Positions 1 to 10,272 of a DNA stretch of 64,000 nucleotides are shown piece by piece. The position numbers and the translations under genes are program-made. Origin of the DNA: Rhodobacteraceae bacterium D3-12 (lineage in GTDB: Bacteria > Pseudomonadota > Alphaproteobacteria > Rhodobacterales > Rhodobacteraceae); NCBI GenBank assembly GCA_025916135.1, contig CP104793.1, positions 1,860,001-1,924,000 on the forward strand, written 5' to 3'. A model generated the notes under the pieces. It was given only the letters and a program-made list of their open reading frames with translations. It was not told the DNA's origin and searched no databases. The stretch's first letter is position 1. Each line of letters starts with the position of its first letter.

Positions 1-1
1 T

Positions 2-1150
2 TACCTTGATAATGGCGCATCGGCGCAGAAGCCTAAGGTGGTGATTGATGCAATCACGCAGGCCTATAGCCATGAGTATGCCAATGTGCACCGCGGGCTG
101 CACACATTGAGCAATATCGCGACCGAAAAATACGAGGGCGTGCGTGCGATTGTGGCCAAATTCCTAGGGGTGCCGGATGAGGATGAGATCGTCTTTACCA
201 GCGGCACGACCGAGGGGATCAACCTTGTCGCCTATGGCTGGGCGATGCCGCGCATGGAGGCGGGGGACGAGATTGTCCTGTCGGTGATGGAGCATCATGC
301 CAATATCGTGCCGTGGCATTTTCTGCGCGAACGTCAGGGTGTCGCGTTGAAATGGGTCGACGTGGATTCGACCGGCGCGCTGGATGCGCAAAAGGTGATT
401 GACGCGATTGGACCCAAGACGAAATTGGTCGCAATTACTCATCTTTCCAATGTGTTGGGAACGGTTGTTGATGTAAAATCGATCTGTGATGCGGCGCGGG
501 AAAAAGGTGTTCCGGTGCTGGTTGATGGCTCGCAAGGGGCGGTTCATGCGCCGGTGAATGTCAAAGAGTTGGGCTGTGATTTCTATGCCATCACCGGTCA
601 CAAGCTTTATGGCCCGTCCGGGTCGGGCGCGAATTACATCGCCAAGGACCGCATGGCCGAGATGCGCCCCTTTATGGGGGGCGGCGACATGATCCGTGAG
701 GTCAGCAAGGACGCGGTGAGCTATGCCGATCCGCCGATGAAATTCGAGGCCGGAACGCCGGGGATCGTTCAGACGATCGGCATGGGCGTCGCGTTGGAGT
801 ATCTCATGGCGTTGGGCATGGAGAATGTGGCCGCGCATGAAGCCAAGCTGGCGACTTACGCCGCTGAGCGGTTGGGCGGGATCAACTGGTTAACCCAGCA
901 AGGCACGACCAAAGGCAAGGCCGCGATCTTTTCATTCACCATGCAGGGCGCGGCGCATCCCCATGATATTTCGACGATTCTTGACAAGAAGGGTGTCGCG
1001 GTGCGCGCCGGACACCATTGCGCCGGGCCGCTGATGGAGCATTTCGGGGTGAGCGCAACCTGCCGCGCGAGCTTTGGGCTGTATAACACCGAGGCCGAGG
1101 TTGACGCGCTGATCGAGGCGCTTGAGCTGGCGCACCAGTTGTTTGGTTAA
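2..1150 (+). CDS. sufS: Cysteine desulfurase SufS (5' end outside window)
   Basis: PLP-dependent group II cysteine desulfurase that takes sulfur from L-cysteine for Fe-S cluster assembly by the SUF system in the cytoplasm. The reading frame is open from base 2 (YLDNGASAQKP), so the true start lies upstream of the window. The PLP lysine is in TGHKLYGPSG (codon 602-604) and the active-site cysteine is in RAGHHCAGP (codon 1019-1021); both are the SufS/CsdA hallmarks. The C-terminus is complete. In related genomes sufS closes a sufBCD cluster, which would lie to the left; that part is inference. CsdA is the alternative name for such a protein outside a suf operon. Confidence 0.93.
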   Translation, partial: YLDNGASAQKPKVVIDAITQAYSHEYANVHRGLHTLSNIATEKYEGVRAIVAKFLGVPDEDEIVFTSGTTEGINLVAYGWAMPRMEAGDEIVLSVMEHHANIVPWHFLRERQGVALKWVDVDSTGALDAQKVIDAIGPKTKLVAITHLSNVLGTVVDVKSICDAAREKGVPVLVDGSQGAVHAPVNVKELGCDFYAITGHKLYGPSGSGANYIAKDRMAEMRPFMGGGDMIREVSKDAVSYADPPMKFEAGTPGIVQTIGMGVALEYLMALGMENVAAHEAKLATYAAERLGGINWLTQQGTTKGKAAIFSFTMQGAAHPHDISTILDKKGVAVRAGHHCAGPLMEHFGVSATCRASFGLYNTEAEVDALIEALELAHQLFG

Positions 1151-1258
1151 TTTTGCGGCGTGACTTGGCGATATCTCGCGCGGAGTGGCAGAGTTAATGG
1201 ACGTGATCAAATTCTGCCGCTAGAGTGGATTCGTGTTTGCATTTAATGGAGTTCAACC

Positions 1259-1387
1259 ATGAAGTTGATGAAAGCTGCCGCTGTTCTTTCCACTCTCGCC
1301 TTTCTGGCCGCATGTGCTCAGCCCGAGCCAATTGTGCCGGTCGCGCCTGAGCCGACATATGACAAATACGGCAATGTCGTAAGCTAA
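1259..1387 (+). CDS. Small lipoprotein, 42 aa
   Basis: A very short gene with clear coding signals: GGAG seven bases before the ATG, a lysine-containing N-terminus (MKLMKAA), a hydrophobic stretch and a lipobox LAAC, so the mature chain would be a diacylated peptide of about 24 residues starting at Cys19 (CAQPEPIVPV). The rest is proline-rich and has no recognisable domain. It is monocistronic: a strong intrinsic terminator follows 29 bases after the stop. Function unknown; small peptides of this kind are common in Rhodobacteraceae. Confidence 0.75.
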   Translation: MKLMKAAAVLSTLAFLAACAQPEPIVPVAPEPTYDKYGNVVS

Positions 1388-1415
1388 TCTTGTCCTGACC
1401 AAGGACTGGTTGCAG

Positions 1416-1450
1416 ACCCCGGAGTGCCATTGGCCCTCCGGGGTTTTTTC
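1416..1450 (+). terminator. Intrinsic terminator of the small lipoprotein gene
   Basis: Perfect 9-bp stem ACCCCGGAG (1416-1424) with CTCCGGGGT (1436-1444), 11-base loop, followed by a T run. Confidence 0.88.
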
Positions 1451-1541
1451 GTTCTGGCGGGGGTGGGGTGGCAAAAACCGTGCAGAGGCGGGCGATTGAC
1501 GATTGCACAAGAGGGGCGGGTTGGGTAAAGACGCGGACGTT

Positions 1542-1618
<77 letters not shown>

Positions 1619-2124
1619 CCACTTTTCGCAAAACGCTGAAATTGTTTAACGGGTCTTACTTCCGTTAGCTTTATCCCCCGGAAACTCCGCCACTGAGACC
1701 GAGATCAACGCGGAACGCCTCGGACGCAGAAATCTAAAGATGCGTTGAGCGTGTTTCGCTTTGGCAAATATCTATTCTCGGCTGCTCTTGTTTTGGTCTG
1801 TGAGCGCAGGCCAGACGATTAACAGGCCGTGCCGATCCACCATTTCGCGCCGCGCGCCGCGTTAGATCAGGCGGGCGTAGAATTTGGTCGCGCGATCCAT
1901 GAGCGTAGCCAAAGCTTGACTCGCGGCAAGGGTCGGCTAGCCTTTGTGCGACTTTACTGGTGCCGATGGCACCGATGAAATGATCGCCGTGGGGGGGCCG
2001 CTTAGACGGCGACAAATTAAACAGTGACAAATTAGACAGTGACAATGCCGCGATCCGGCGCTGTTGCGGGCCAATCTATTCAGTATTTCCATATCAATTC
2101 ATTAATTAATCAGGGTTACGAAAA
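1619..2124. other. Intergenic region without a supported gene
   Basis: About 500 bases after the tRNA. The only long frame is on the minus strand (2045-1734), without a ribosome binding site or a recognisable domain; in the neighbouring frame it can be read as stop-interrupted fragments, so it may be decayed coding sequence next to a tRNA. A 15-bp tandem repeat lies at 2011-2046. Confidence 0.5.
2011..2046. repeat. 15-bp tandem repeat, 2.4 copies
   Basis: GACAAATTAAACAGT (2011-2025), GACAAATTAGACAGT (2026-2040) and a partial GACAAT. One mismatch between the full copies. Confidence 0.85.
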
Positions 2125-4006
2125 ATGGACGATTTTCCAAACAACACTATGACCACCGGGACCGTTTCACTGGAGTCTCAGGCAACAGGAAATTTCGATT
2201 CTCAGGAAGATCTAGATTGGTTTGCAGCCTATCTGCATTCTGATGTGACCTATCACATCGTGGCCGGAGGATACGAGCCTTTGCTCAATCTTTACGACAC
2301 GAATGGTGCGTTCATCAGAAGTGCCAATGAGTCTGACGTGGCCAATGCGCGGTTCATTTTTCAACCTGTCAATTCGGGGCGATACTTCTTCGAAGTCGGC
2401 ACAAATGACTACGATCTCTCGTATTCGATGACCTATACGCTAGCGCTTTATGATGTGTCGGATGATTTTTCAGATGATGCGACCTCTCCCGGTCTGATGA
2501 GTGTCAATGACAGCACTCTGGGTGCGCTCGAACAGGAATACGATGAAGATTGGATCGGCTTTTTCCTCGCCGAGGGCGAGCGCGCGCGTATTGTTTACGC
2601 CGGAGCCAACGATAACGGCGCGTATGCATTGGATTACCCCAATTTGCTTGGGGTGTATGATGAGGATGGCACGTTTTTGGGGGCAGCGGATGATGGTGTT
2701 TCAGGGCCCGGCTGGCCGTCTTCCGAATTCACGGCACCCAACTCAGGACCTTTTTGCCGCGCTGAGCGCCATTTCTGCCGCTGTTGGCCCGACAGGTCAG
2801 TACCGCCTGTCGGTCGAGTTGCTTTCGGAGCAATCCGACGACGTTGTGCAGGGGAGCGAGGCCGGTGAAGCAATCACCGGGACCAGCGATTCTGAGATCA
2901 TTCGAGCGTTTGGCGGGAATGACTGGATTGAGACGGGTGGCGGATCGGATTCTGTCGATGGCGGTGACGGTTTCGACATGATTTCCTTTGTGGCGTTGCC
3001 TGATGCGCCAAGCGGGGGTGCGGGCGATTTCCGCCTGCACATTGATCTGGAGGCACACAAGGCGACGGGGCCCGACGAAAGCGAAAGCATAAGCCTGCTG
3101 AACGTGGAGCGCGTCACCGGGACCATTTATGCTGACCACATCCGGGGAGACGCCTCTGACAATCAACTGCGGGGCATGGGGGGCTATGACTGGTTTATCG
3201 CCACCGAAGGCCACGACACGATTGATGGCGGCACGGGCCAAGATATGATCTCGTTTGTTGGCCACGACTCTGGCTCGATCAACGTGATCGGGGATGTGTT
3301 CAGCTCAGACGGTTTGCCACCCAGCGGGGCGCAAGCCAGCGGCGTGGTTGTCGATCTGTCCAATCCCGATAACAACACCGGACTGGCAATGGGGCTGGAG
3401 TTGATCTCGGTCGAGCGGGTCACCGGTTCGAGCCGTCAGGATGTGTTTTACGGCGATGAGGGGGAGAACACTTTTCGCGGCCTTGGTGATTACGACTGGT
3501 TCGTGTCGTCCGAGGGCGGGCGCGAGCGGTATTTTGGCGGCAGCGGCAGTGATACGGTGACCTATTTCAACGCCGCGTCCGGCATCACCGCCAACCTGTC
3601 CAACGGCGCGACGGTCAATGGTCAGGAGAGTGGCTATGGCTCGCACGGGGTGGCGGCGGGTGATCTCTATTTCGAGATGGAGAACCTCGTGGGGTCGCGG
3701 CTTGATGACAGCCTGACGGGGTCATCCGGGCGCAACCAGCTAAACGGGCTGGAGGGCGACGATATGATCTTTGGCAAGGGCGGCGCCGACTATATGATGG
3801 GTGGCGCTGGCAATGATACGATCGACGGCGGCGCGGGTTCGGATTATGCTTTGTTCACAGGCAATTCCGGGGATTACACCCTGATACGGGGCACCGGAGC
3901 GGACAGCAATCGGGTCACGGTCACAGGTGCTGACGGCACCGATAGCTTGATCGACGTGGAGTATTTCCGCTTTGATGATGTGGATCTGAATATCTGGGCG
4001 TTGTGA
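2125..4006 (+). pseudogene. RTX-type calcium-binding secreted protein, frameshifted
   Basis: Two overlapping frames together make one protein of about 625 residues. The N-terminal part (2125 to about 2745) resembles two pre-peptidase C-terminal-like beta domains (DLDWFAAYL ... YDEDWIGFFLA). The C-terminal part (about 2747-4006) holds glycine-aspartate nonapeptide repeats (GGNDWIETGGGSDSVDGGDG; GGAGNDTIDGGAGSDY) that bind Ca2+ in type I-secreted proteins. The switch lies at 2746-2747: reading GAC CTT TTT GCC from 2747 restores the family-like sequence LFAALSAIS, so one extra G (or two lost bases) breaks the gene. No T1SS genes are nearby and there is no N-terminal signal peptide, as usual for C-terminally targeted substrates. 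Sequencing error is as likely as true inactivation. Confidence 0.8.
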
Positions 4007-4162
4007 GGCCACGAAAGGGCGTGCGACGTGATGTCGAAGTCTTAAACAGGTCAGCGTTTTGACAAGGATAGCGTTAAGGACATCGCGCGCGTGACCCCCT
4101 CGCCATTTGGCCCGCGATGCGCCATCTTGCGGTGCAGCAGTGCACAAGGCCGGGGACAAGAC

Positions 4163-5395
4163 ATGAGCGAGATTGCAGTTTTCGGGGCCGGGTTTGTCGG
4201 TGTGTCCACGGCGATTGCTTTGGCTAGGGGCGGGCGCGACGTTGTGCTTGTGGACAAGGCGGGCGTTGGCGCGGGGGCGAGCTTTGGCAACGCTGGGGTG
4301 ATCCAGTCGGAAGCGGTTGAGCCCTATGAAATGCCGCGCGATGCGCGCGTGTTGTTGCGGGTAATGATGGGGCGCGACAATGGTGTGGCGGTTCGGCTAG
4401 CCGGTGCCGCGCGTCAGGCCGGGCCGCTGGCGGCGTATTTCTGGCATTCGTCGCGGCGCGGCGTGGCACGGGCAAGCGCGCATTATGCGCCGCTGATCCA
4501 TGGCGCGACGCAGGCGCATCTTGATCTGGCCGATCTGGCTGGGGCGCGGGGGCAGTTTCACCAGAGCGGCTTTCGCTTACGCTTTAGCGATCGCGCGGTG
4601 TTCGATGCCGTGGTGCGTGACGCACAGCGCATGGCGCGCGCGCATGATTTGCCGATGAAAGTGCTGAGCGCCGAGGAGTTGGGCGCAGCAGAGCCGGGGT
4701 TGGCGGATTGCGGGATTGGCGGGATCGAATGGAGCGCGCCTTATACGGTTCAAAAGCCCAGCCTCTTGTTGCAGCAATATTTCGATTATTTCCAATCCAT
4801 TGGCGGCAAATTGCTCTGCGGTGATGCGCTAAGCCTTGCGCCGCAAGGTCAGGGCTGGCGGTTTGAGAGCGATCAGGGCGCGATGACGGTGGGCGAGGTG
4901 GTGATCGCCACCGGAGCCAACAGTGCCGAGGTCGCACGCCGGCTGGGCGGGCGGGCGCCGATCATTGCGAAACGCGGCTATCACGCGGTGTTGACGGGCG
5001 GGCGCGGGCTGAATGCGCCGCTGGTGGATGAGGCGATGGGGCTTGTCTATGCGCCGCAGGGCAACCAGATCCGCGTGACCACAGGTGCCGAGATTGGCGG
5101 GCGTGCGGCGCAAGACATGCCACGACAGTTGCGGGTCGGGATCGCACAGGCGGCGCGTTTGTTTGACGCCGGGCGCGAGCCGTTAAGCGTTTGGAGCGGG
5201 GTGCGCCCGTGCATGCCCGATATGCTGCCGGTGATGGGCGCATCGGGGCGGCATCGCGGGCTGTGGTATAACTTTGGCCACGGGCATCAGGGGCTGACCT
5301 TGGGTCCGCTGGCGGGGCAAATGCTGGCGGGCGCGATCATGGGCGAGGGGGAAGCCCTTGATCACGCGCTCAGCCCGGAGCGGTTCAAGCTCTGA
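4163..5395 (+). CDS. DadA-like FAD-dependent D-amino acid dehydrogenase/oxidase
   Basis: 410-residue member of the DAO (glycine/D-amino acid oxidase) superfamily. The N-terminus has the dinucleotide-binding motif GAGFVG (residues 8-13) with the acidic end of the second beta strand (VVLVDKAG) and a GASFGNAG loop typical of DadA-like enzymes. The C-terminus has WSGVRPCMPDMLPVMG and NFGHGHQGLTLGP, which close the FAD site. It would oxidise a D- or secondary amine amino acid and pass electrons to the respiratory chain. I chose the ATG at 4163 because it has GGGAC upstream and starts directly at the FAD fold; an earlier in-frame start at 4091 adds an unconserved tail. Substrate cannot be told from sequence. 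Confidence 0.85.
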   Translation: MSEIAVFGAGFVGVSTAIALARGGRDVVLVDKAGVGAGASFGNAGVIQSEAVEPYEMPRDARVLLRVMMGRDNGVAVRLAGAARQAGPLAAYFWHSSRRGVARASAHYAPLIHGATQAHLDLADLAGARGQFHQSGFRLRFSDRAVFDAVVRDAQRMARAHDLPMKVLSAEELGAAEPGLADCGIGGIEWSAPYTVQKPSLLLQQYFDYFQSIGGKLLCGDALSLAPQGQGWRFESDQGAMTVGEVVIATGANSAEVARRLGGRAPIIAKRGYHAVLTGGRGLNAPLVDEAMGLVYAPQGNQIRVTTGAEIGGRAAQDMPRQLRVGIAQAARLFDAGREPLSVWSGVRPCMPDMLPVMGASGRHRGLWYNFGHGHQGLTLGPLAGQMLAGAIMGEGEALDHALSPERFKL

Positions 5396-5412
5396 CCGGG
5401 GCTCTGACCGGG
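5389..5412 (+). repeat. Perfect 12-bp tandem duplication over the dadA-like stop codon
   Basis: GCTCTGACCGGG occurs at 5389-5400 and again at 5401-5412; each copy carries the in-frame TGA. Confidence 0.95.
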
Positions 5413-5485
5413 GCAAGGCGGCGCTTCGCTGCGGCGCTCTCCCCCGCGCGGCAGGGATGCACGGCTTGGCATCCTGCGGGGTGCC

Positions 5486-6481
5486 TTAGAGGCTTTGCAT
5501 CACCTCGGCGGCAATCTCGACCGAGCGCAGGCGTGCGGTGTGGTCGTGAATGGCGCTGGAGAGGATCACCTCGTCCGGTTGCAACCTGTCGATCAGCGCT
5601 TTCAGCTCGCTGCGCACGGTGTCGGGCGTGCCAACGGCGGCGATGCGCAGGGCGGAATTGGTGTTGGCCAGCACCTGTGGCGCGCCCAGCGTGGCAATCT
5701 CGGAGGTTGAGGCAAGCGCGGCGGGCAGGGGGCCGGGACGCCCGGAGCGCAGGTTGATAAACGCCTGAAGCTGCGAGGTGCGCAGGCGCTCGGCTTCGTT
5801 CTGATCATCGGCGGCAAAGACATTCGCGGCCAACATGAAGCGCGGCGCGTCGGTGATGCCGGGCCTGAAGCTGCGCCGGTAGGTCTCAAGCGCCTCTTCA
5901 AGGGCGTCAGGCGCGAAATGCGAGGCAAACGCGTATGGCAGGCCAAGATGCGCAGCCAGTTGCGCGCCAAACAGCGAGGAGCCGAGGATCCAGACCGGCA
6001 CCTGTGTGCCGGCGCCGGGAATGGCGCTGACTTGCTGGCCGGGTTGCGCGGGGTTGAGATAGCCAATCACCTCAACCACATCGTTGGGAAAATCATTGTC
6101 AGACATCCGTCCGCGCCGGAGCGCATGGGCGGTGACCCCATCCGTGCCCGGCGCGCGGCCAAGCCCAAGGTCGATCCGGTCGCCATGCAGCGTTGCCAGC
6201 GTGCCGAATTGCTCGGCCACCACCAAAGGCGCGTGATTGGGCAGCATGATCCCGCCCGAGCCAACACGAATACGGCTGGTTGCCGCCGCGATATGGCCGA
6301 TCAGAACCGCCGTGGCCGAGCTGGCGATGCCGGGCATGTTATGATGCTCGGCCAGCCAATACCGCGAATAGCCCCAGCTTTCGGCCTTCTGAGCAAGGTC
6401 GACCGACCGGCGCAGCGCCTCGGCTGCGTCATGGCCAGCGGGGATGGGGGCGAGATCGAGGATAGAATAGGGGGTGGTCAT
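5486..6481 (-). CDS. LLM-class flavin-dependent monooxygenase
   Basis: 331-residue bacterial luciferase-like monooxygenase. The TIM-barrel start YSILDLAPI, the [20 protein letters not shown] segment and [20 protein letters not shown] are the signature of the alkanal monooxygenase-like (MsnO8/YhbW) subgroup, which uses reduced flavin supplied by a separate reductase and O2. No reductase is adjacent; the FMN reductase at 18.4 kb is too far to link. Monocistronic, transcribed towards the dadA-like gene. Substrate unknown. Confidence 0.88.
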   Translation of the reverse strand: MTTPYSILDLAPIPAGHDAAEALRRSVDLAQKAESWGYSRYWLAEHHNMPGIASSATAVLIGHIAAATSRIRVGSGGIMLPNHAPLVVAEQFGTLATLHGDRIDLGLGRAPGTDGVTAHALRRGRMSDNDFPNDVVEVIGYLNPAQPGQQVSAIPGAGTQVPVWILGSSLFGAQLAAHLGLPYAFASHFAPDALEEALETYRRSFRPGITDAPRFMLAANVFAADDQNEAERLRTSQLQAFINLRSGRPGPLPAALASTSEIATLGAPQVLANTNSALRIAAVGTPDTVRSELKALIDRLQPDEVILSSAIHDHTARLRSVEIAAEVMQSL

Positions 6482-6592
6482 TGGCGTGTCTCCTTGCTCC
6501 CTTTAGCTAGGGTGCGGGCGCGTGAATGTCAGCCCCTGTTCCGCCGCGTAACAAGCTGTTCTTGAATTATTTTCTTTGGCATTGTAGGGAGC

Positions 6593-7474
6593 ATGGGTTC
6601 GGGTTGGGGGCTTGGACAGGAGTGGCTAGGCACGATGCTCGACGATGGTGGCATAAGCTGGCTGGAATTTGACGGGCGTTGCGACGCTGCGGTTCTGGCG
6701 CAATTCATAGAAAACGGTGGAATTGGCGACAATCGCCTGCTCGCAATCCGTGGCGCGGTGCCAGAGGCCGATTGTGCTGCGCTTGAGGCGCAATTCAACG
6801 CGTTGATCGACGCGCGGGGCAGCAAGCGGGGCGAAGATGGTTTCGTGCGCACCCAACAGATCGGCGCGACGCAGTTTTCACACAATGGTGCGTCCTATAT
6901 GCGCGAAGTGGCGGCGCAGATGGGCGATGTGCTTGACCTGTTTTCGATGCTGCCGTCGGAGCGCGTGGCCGGGCTTTTCCTTGATGATATGCTGGAGGCC
7001 GAGTTCGCCCGGCGCGGCAAGATATATCGCCGAGCCCAGCATGGCGGCGGCGTGGCGAATTTTGCCTCGACCCGCAAGTGGCTGAGAAACGGGGCCATGG
7101 CGCTGCATCCGCATGAGGATACGGCGCAATTGGCCAGCGCCGCCGAGGACGGTTTCGAGGTGGCGACGGGGCCGCATACGATTGCGGTGAACCTCTGCCT
7201 CGCCGACGATGAGGAGGGCAGCGAGACGATGCTGTGGAATTGCCGCCCCACGCCTGAGCAACGCCGCGACATGGGGTTGGAGGCGACGGGCTATCCATAT
7301 CCGCGCGACTTTGCCGACCGTCATGCCAATATCCGGGTAAAGATCCGCCGTGGCGACCTTTACTTTATGAACGCGTCGTATTTGCACGGGGTGGCGAATT
7401 CGCCAACCAATGACCGGATCACCAGCGGTCGGTTCATAACCTGCGTCGGGGATAAGGTTTTGAGCTGGACGTGA
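6593..7474 (+). CDS. Putative 2OG-Fe(II) oxygenase-like protein
   Basis: 293 residues, no family name recognised. It has the facial triad pattern of 2-oxoglutarate/Fe(II) oxygenases in the right order: HED (His174-x-Asp176 in LHPHEDTAQL), a distal His265 (YLHGV) in a strand ending at the core, and arginines about 10-15 residues later (R275 or R280 in DRITSGRF) that could bind 2-oxoglutarate. VNLCLADDEEGSETMLWN between them fits the jelly-roll. Start uncertain: the ATG at 6593 has GGGAG only one base away; ATG 6635 is an alternative. It is divergent from the monooxygenase and stands alone. Function is inferred only from the motif. Confidence 0.6.
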   Translation: MGSGWGLGQEWLGTMLDDGGISWLEFDGRCDAAVLAQFIENGGIGDNRLLAIRGAVPEADCAALEAQFNALIDARGSKRGEDGFVRTQQIGATQFSHNGASYMREVAAQMGDVLDLFSMLPSERVAGLFLDDMLEAEFARRGKIYRRAQHGGGVANFASTRKWLRNGAMALHPHEDTAQLASAAEDGFEVATGPHTIAVNLCLADDEEGSETMLWNCRPTPEQRRDMGLEATGYPYPRDFADRHANIRVKIRRGDLYFMNASYLHGVANSPTNDRITSGRFITCVGDKVLSWT

Positions 7475-7491
7475 TTGGGGCGATATCCGGT

Positions 7492-7613
7492 GGGCAGCGC
7501 CCCGGACCGCAGTAATGCCGGAGGGGCAGTGCCCCGGACCGCAGTGAAGCCGGAGGGACAGCGCCCCGGACCGCAGTAAAGCCGGGGGGGCAGCCCCCCG
7601 GACCCCCCGGGAT
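7492..7613. repeat. 32-bp tandem repeat array, 3.8 copies
   Basis: Units at 7492-7523, 7524-7555 and 7556-7587 differ by a few bases and share CAGNGCCCCGGACCGCAGT; a fourth degenerate unit (7588-7613) turns into CCCCCCGGGATATTTTCA, a motif I know to recur between genes in Rhodobacterales. Each unit contains the self-complementary core GGGGC...GCCCC, so the array could form hairpins in RNA. It fills most of the space before lepA. Confidence 0.85.
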
Positions 7614-7697
7614 ATTTTCAGTCAGATGAAGCAGTCGGGCGGTGCAGGGTGTGAAGCTCTATTGACCAAGGGCGAAAAGCGCATCATATCCGCAGGC

Positions 7698-9497
7698 ATG
7701 ACAGACCTTACTCATATCCGCAATTTCTCGATCGTGGCGCATATCGACCACGGGAAATCGACGCTGGCTGATCGCCTTATTCAGGAGACCGGAACCGTTC
7801 AGGACCGGGACATGAAAGAGCAGCTGCTTGACAGTATGGATATCGAGCGCGAGCGCGGTATTACCATCAAGGCGAACACCGTTCGCATTGATTATACCGC
7901 CGATGATGGCGAGGCTTATGTGCTGAACCTGATCGACACGCCGGGGCATGTTGATTTCGCCTATGAGGTGAGCCGGTCGATGCGCGCGGTTGAGGGGTCT
8001 TTGCTGGTTGTGGATCTGACCCAAGGGGTTGAGGCGCAAACGCTGGCCAATGTTTACCAAGCGATTGATGCGGATCATGAGATCGTGCCGGTTCTGAACA
8101 AGATCGACCTGCCGGCGAGCGATTGTGACCGCGTGGCCGAGCAGATCGAGGATGTGATCGGGATTGATGCGTCGGGCGCTATTCAGGTGAGCGCCAAGAC
8201 CGGGCAGGGCATTCACGAAACGCTGGAAGCGATTGTGACGCATTTGCCCGCGCCCAAGGGCGATCGGGATGCGCCGCTCAAGGCGATGTTGGTGGATTCA
8301 TGGTATGATGCCTATCTCGGCGTGATCGTGTTGGTGCGGATCATGGACGGGGTGATGAAGAAGGGCGAGCGGGTCAAGATGATGTCGAATGGCTCGATGC
8401 ATTTGATCGACCGGATCGGTGTGTTTCGCCCGGAAATGCAGCTTGTGGATGAGCTTGGTCCCGGTGAGATCGGCTTTATCACCGCGCAGATCAAACAGGT
8501 GCGTGACACCCGCGTGGGCGACACGATCACCCATGAGAAGAAGGGGGCCGAGACGCCCTTGCCCGGTTTTAAACCGAGCCAGCCGGTGGTGTTTTGTGGC
8601 TTGTTCCCGGTGGATAGCGCCGAGTTTGAGGACCTGCGCGTGGCGATCGAGAAGCTCGCGCTGAATGATGCGTCGTTCTCTTCGGAGATGGAGACCTCGG
8701 CGGCGCTTGGCTTTGGGTTCCGCTGTGGCTTCCTCGGGCTTTTGCATCTTGAGGTGATCCGCGACCGGATCGAGCGGGAATATGACATTGACCTGATCAC
8801 CACCGCGCCGTCGGTGATTTATCACATCTATCAAAAAGACGGCACCCATTTCGAGCTACACAACCCGGCGGATATGCCCGATCCGTCAACCATCGACCAC
8901 CTTGAGGAACCGCGTATCAAGGCGACCATTCTGGTGCCGGATGACTACCTTGGCGATGTGCTCAAGCTCTGTCAGGACCGGCGGGGGATCCAGCTTGACC
9001 TGACCTATGCCGGGTCGCGGGCGATGGTGGTCTATGATCTGCCGCTCAACGAAGTGGTGTTCGACTTTTACGACCGGCTGAAATCGGTGACCAAAGGCTA
9101 TGCGTCGTTCGACTATCAGATGATCGGCTATCGCGAGGATCATTTGGTCAAGATGTCGATTCTGGTGAATGACGAGCCTGTGGATGCGTTGAGCACGATG
9201 GTCCACCGCGACCGCGCCGAAATGCGCGGGCGGGCGATGGTTGAAAAGCTCAAAGACCTGATCCCGCGCCACATGTTCAAGATCCCGATTCAGGCGGCAA
9301 TTGGCGGCAAGGTTATTGCGCGCGAGACACTGTCGGCGATGCGCAAGGACGTTACGGCCAAGTGTTATGGCGGGGACGCGACCCGGAAGAAGAAACTGCT
9401 GGAGAAGCAGAAGGCCGGTAAGAAGAAGATGCGCCAGTTCGGGAAGGTGGATATCCCGCAGGAGGCGTTTATTTCAGCCCTTAAAATGGACTCGTAG
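7698..9497 (+). CDS. lepA: Elongation factor 4 (LepA), back-translocating GTPase
   Basis: 599 residues, the usual LepA length. The GTPase domain shows G1 [10 protein letters not shown]2 RGITIKA, G3 DTPGH and G4 NKID near the N-terminus; the EF-G-like domain V and the LepA-specific C-terminal domain ([20 protein letters not shown]) are complete. Acts on ribosomes, favouring back-translocation or biogenesis under stress. The ATG at 7698 gives the canonical [20 protein letters not shown] start; the frame is open upstream to 7626, but that part is unconserved and follows the repeat array. Confidence 0.97.
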   Translation: MTDLTHIRNFSIVAHIDHGKSTLADRLIQETGTVQDRDMKEQLLDSMDIERERGITIKANTVRIDYTADDGEAYVLNLIDTPGHVDFAYEVSRSMRAVEGSLLVVDLTQGVEAQTLANVYQAIDADHEIVPVLNKIDLPASDCDRVAEQIEDVIGIDASGAIQVSAKTGQGIHETLEAIVTHLPAPKGDRDAPLKAMLVDSWYDAYLGVIVLVRIMDGVMKKGERVKMMSNGSMHLIDRIGVFRPEMQLVDELGPGEIGFITAQIKQVRDTRVGDTITHEKKGAETPLPGFKPSQPVVFCGLFPVDSAEFEDLRVAIEKLALNDASFSSEMETSAALGFGFRCGFLGLLHLEVIRDRIEREYDIDLITTAPSVIYHIYQKDGTHFELHNPADMPDPSTIDHLEEPRIKATILVPDDYLGDVLKLCQDRRGIQLDLTYAGSRAMVVYDLPLNEVVFDFYDRLKSVTKGYASFDYQMIGYREDHLVKMSILVNDEPVDALSTMVHRDRAEMRGRAMVEKLKDLIPRHMFKIPIQAAIGGKVIARETLSAMRKDVTAKCYGGDATRKKKLLEKQKAGKKKMRQFGKVDIPQEAFISALKMDS

Positions 9498-9609
9498 AGA
9501 CCATTTGGGGGACGGTGGGAGAAAGAGATTGCCGCAGGCAATCGCGTGCCCACACCGGTGAGGGTTGGGGAAGATGATGGGGTTTACCACAGATAGCTGA
9601 GGTGTTCAC

Positions 9610-10272
9610 TTGACTACAGTTTTACGAGTGGCGGCAACTATTTCGCTTTTTGCGAGTTTGTGCTGGTTGCTTTGGCCTGAGTCATTGGACCAGATTTTTA
9701 AAGAGCCAGAACCGATTTACGTTTTCTTCGGTGCTCTCTTCGCTTGGTTGATAATGGAAATCAAATCTGCTCATTTTGAATATTCATCAAAAAGAAAGCT
9801 GCCGGAAGCAGATTTAGAGATCCTCAAGCGTTTTGTCGTTTATCACCGTGGGGTGTTGCGGGAGCTCTTAATGGAACACGATCTAGGAGCGTATATCCAA
9901 TATCGATATTATCAGGAAATTCATGGGATAAACCACGAGGTTGAAACAAAGGAAATCAGTTTCCACAACCCGGAGCTTGCTCGGAATTTCGCTGCGTTTG
10001 CTGTAAAGCTAAAGAAGTTTGGTCAGTTCCTCGCTCAAAACTCGACTCCTGATTTGACCGCCGGTGACCTCCATGTTCGATTGGACTACAAGCCCCGCGG
10101 CAAACTTCCATCTGTTGCCCAAGTTGGCAATGATCTTGCAAATGAAGCTTGGTCAGCCTTAGAGGTTTTCGTTTCTTCTGCGCTTGAAAAGTATGCGGAC
10201 GCAAGAGCCGCATTACCCAATAGGCAGTTTTATCATGGCAAGGCCTACGAAGACCTCGAAGACCAAGGGTAG
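9610..10272 (+). CDS. Hypothetical membrane-anchored protein, 220 aa
   Basis: Not recognised. Two hydrophobic helices near the N-terminus (about residues 4-23 and 35-51) precede a charged, largely helical cytoplasmic region rich in Lys, Glu and aromatic residues. The start is TTG at 9610 or GTG at 9628; no ATG precedes residue 49 and no clear ribosome binding site is visible. The gene is clearly A+T-richer than its flanks (aat, aaa, ttt codons common), and 230 bases without genes follow, suggesting recent acquisition. Confidence 0.6.
   Translation: MTTVLRVAATISLFASLCWLLWPESLDQIFKEPEPIYVFFGALFAWLIMEIKSAHFEYSSKRKLPEADLEILKRFVVYHRGVLRELLMEHDLGAYIQYRYYQEIHGINHEVETKEISFHNPELARNFAAFAVKLKKFGQFLAQNSTPDLTAGDLHVRLDYKPRGKLPSVAQVGNDLANEAWSALEVFVSSALEKYADARAALPNRQFYHGKAYEDLEDQG

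Noticed and set aside
1734-2045. Minus-strand frame near the tRNA resembling a transposase remnant
   Set aside because: No motif could be confirmed and no terminal inverted repeats or target duplications are visible.
7626-7697. Extended LepA N-terminus from 7626
   Set aside because: The added residues are unconserved; ATG 7698 gives the standard 599-residue protein.
9527-9543. Hairpin GATTGCC-gca-GGCAATC after lepA as terminator
   Set aside because: Short stem with a three-base loop and no T run.
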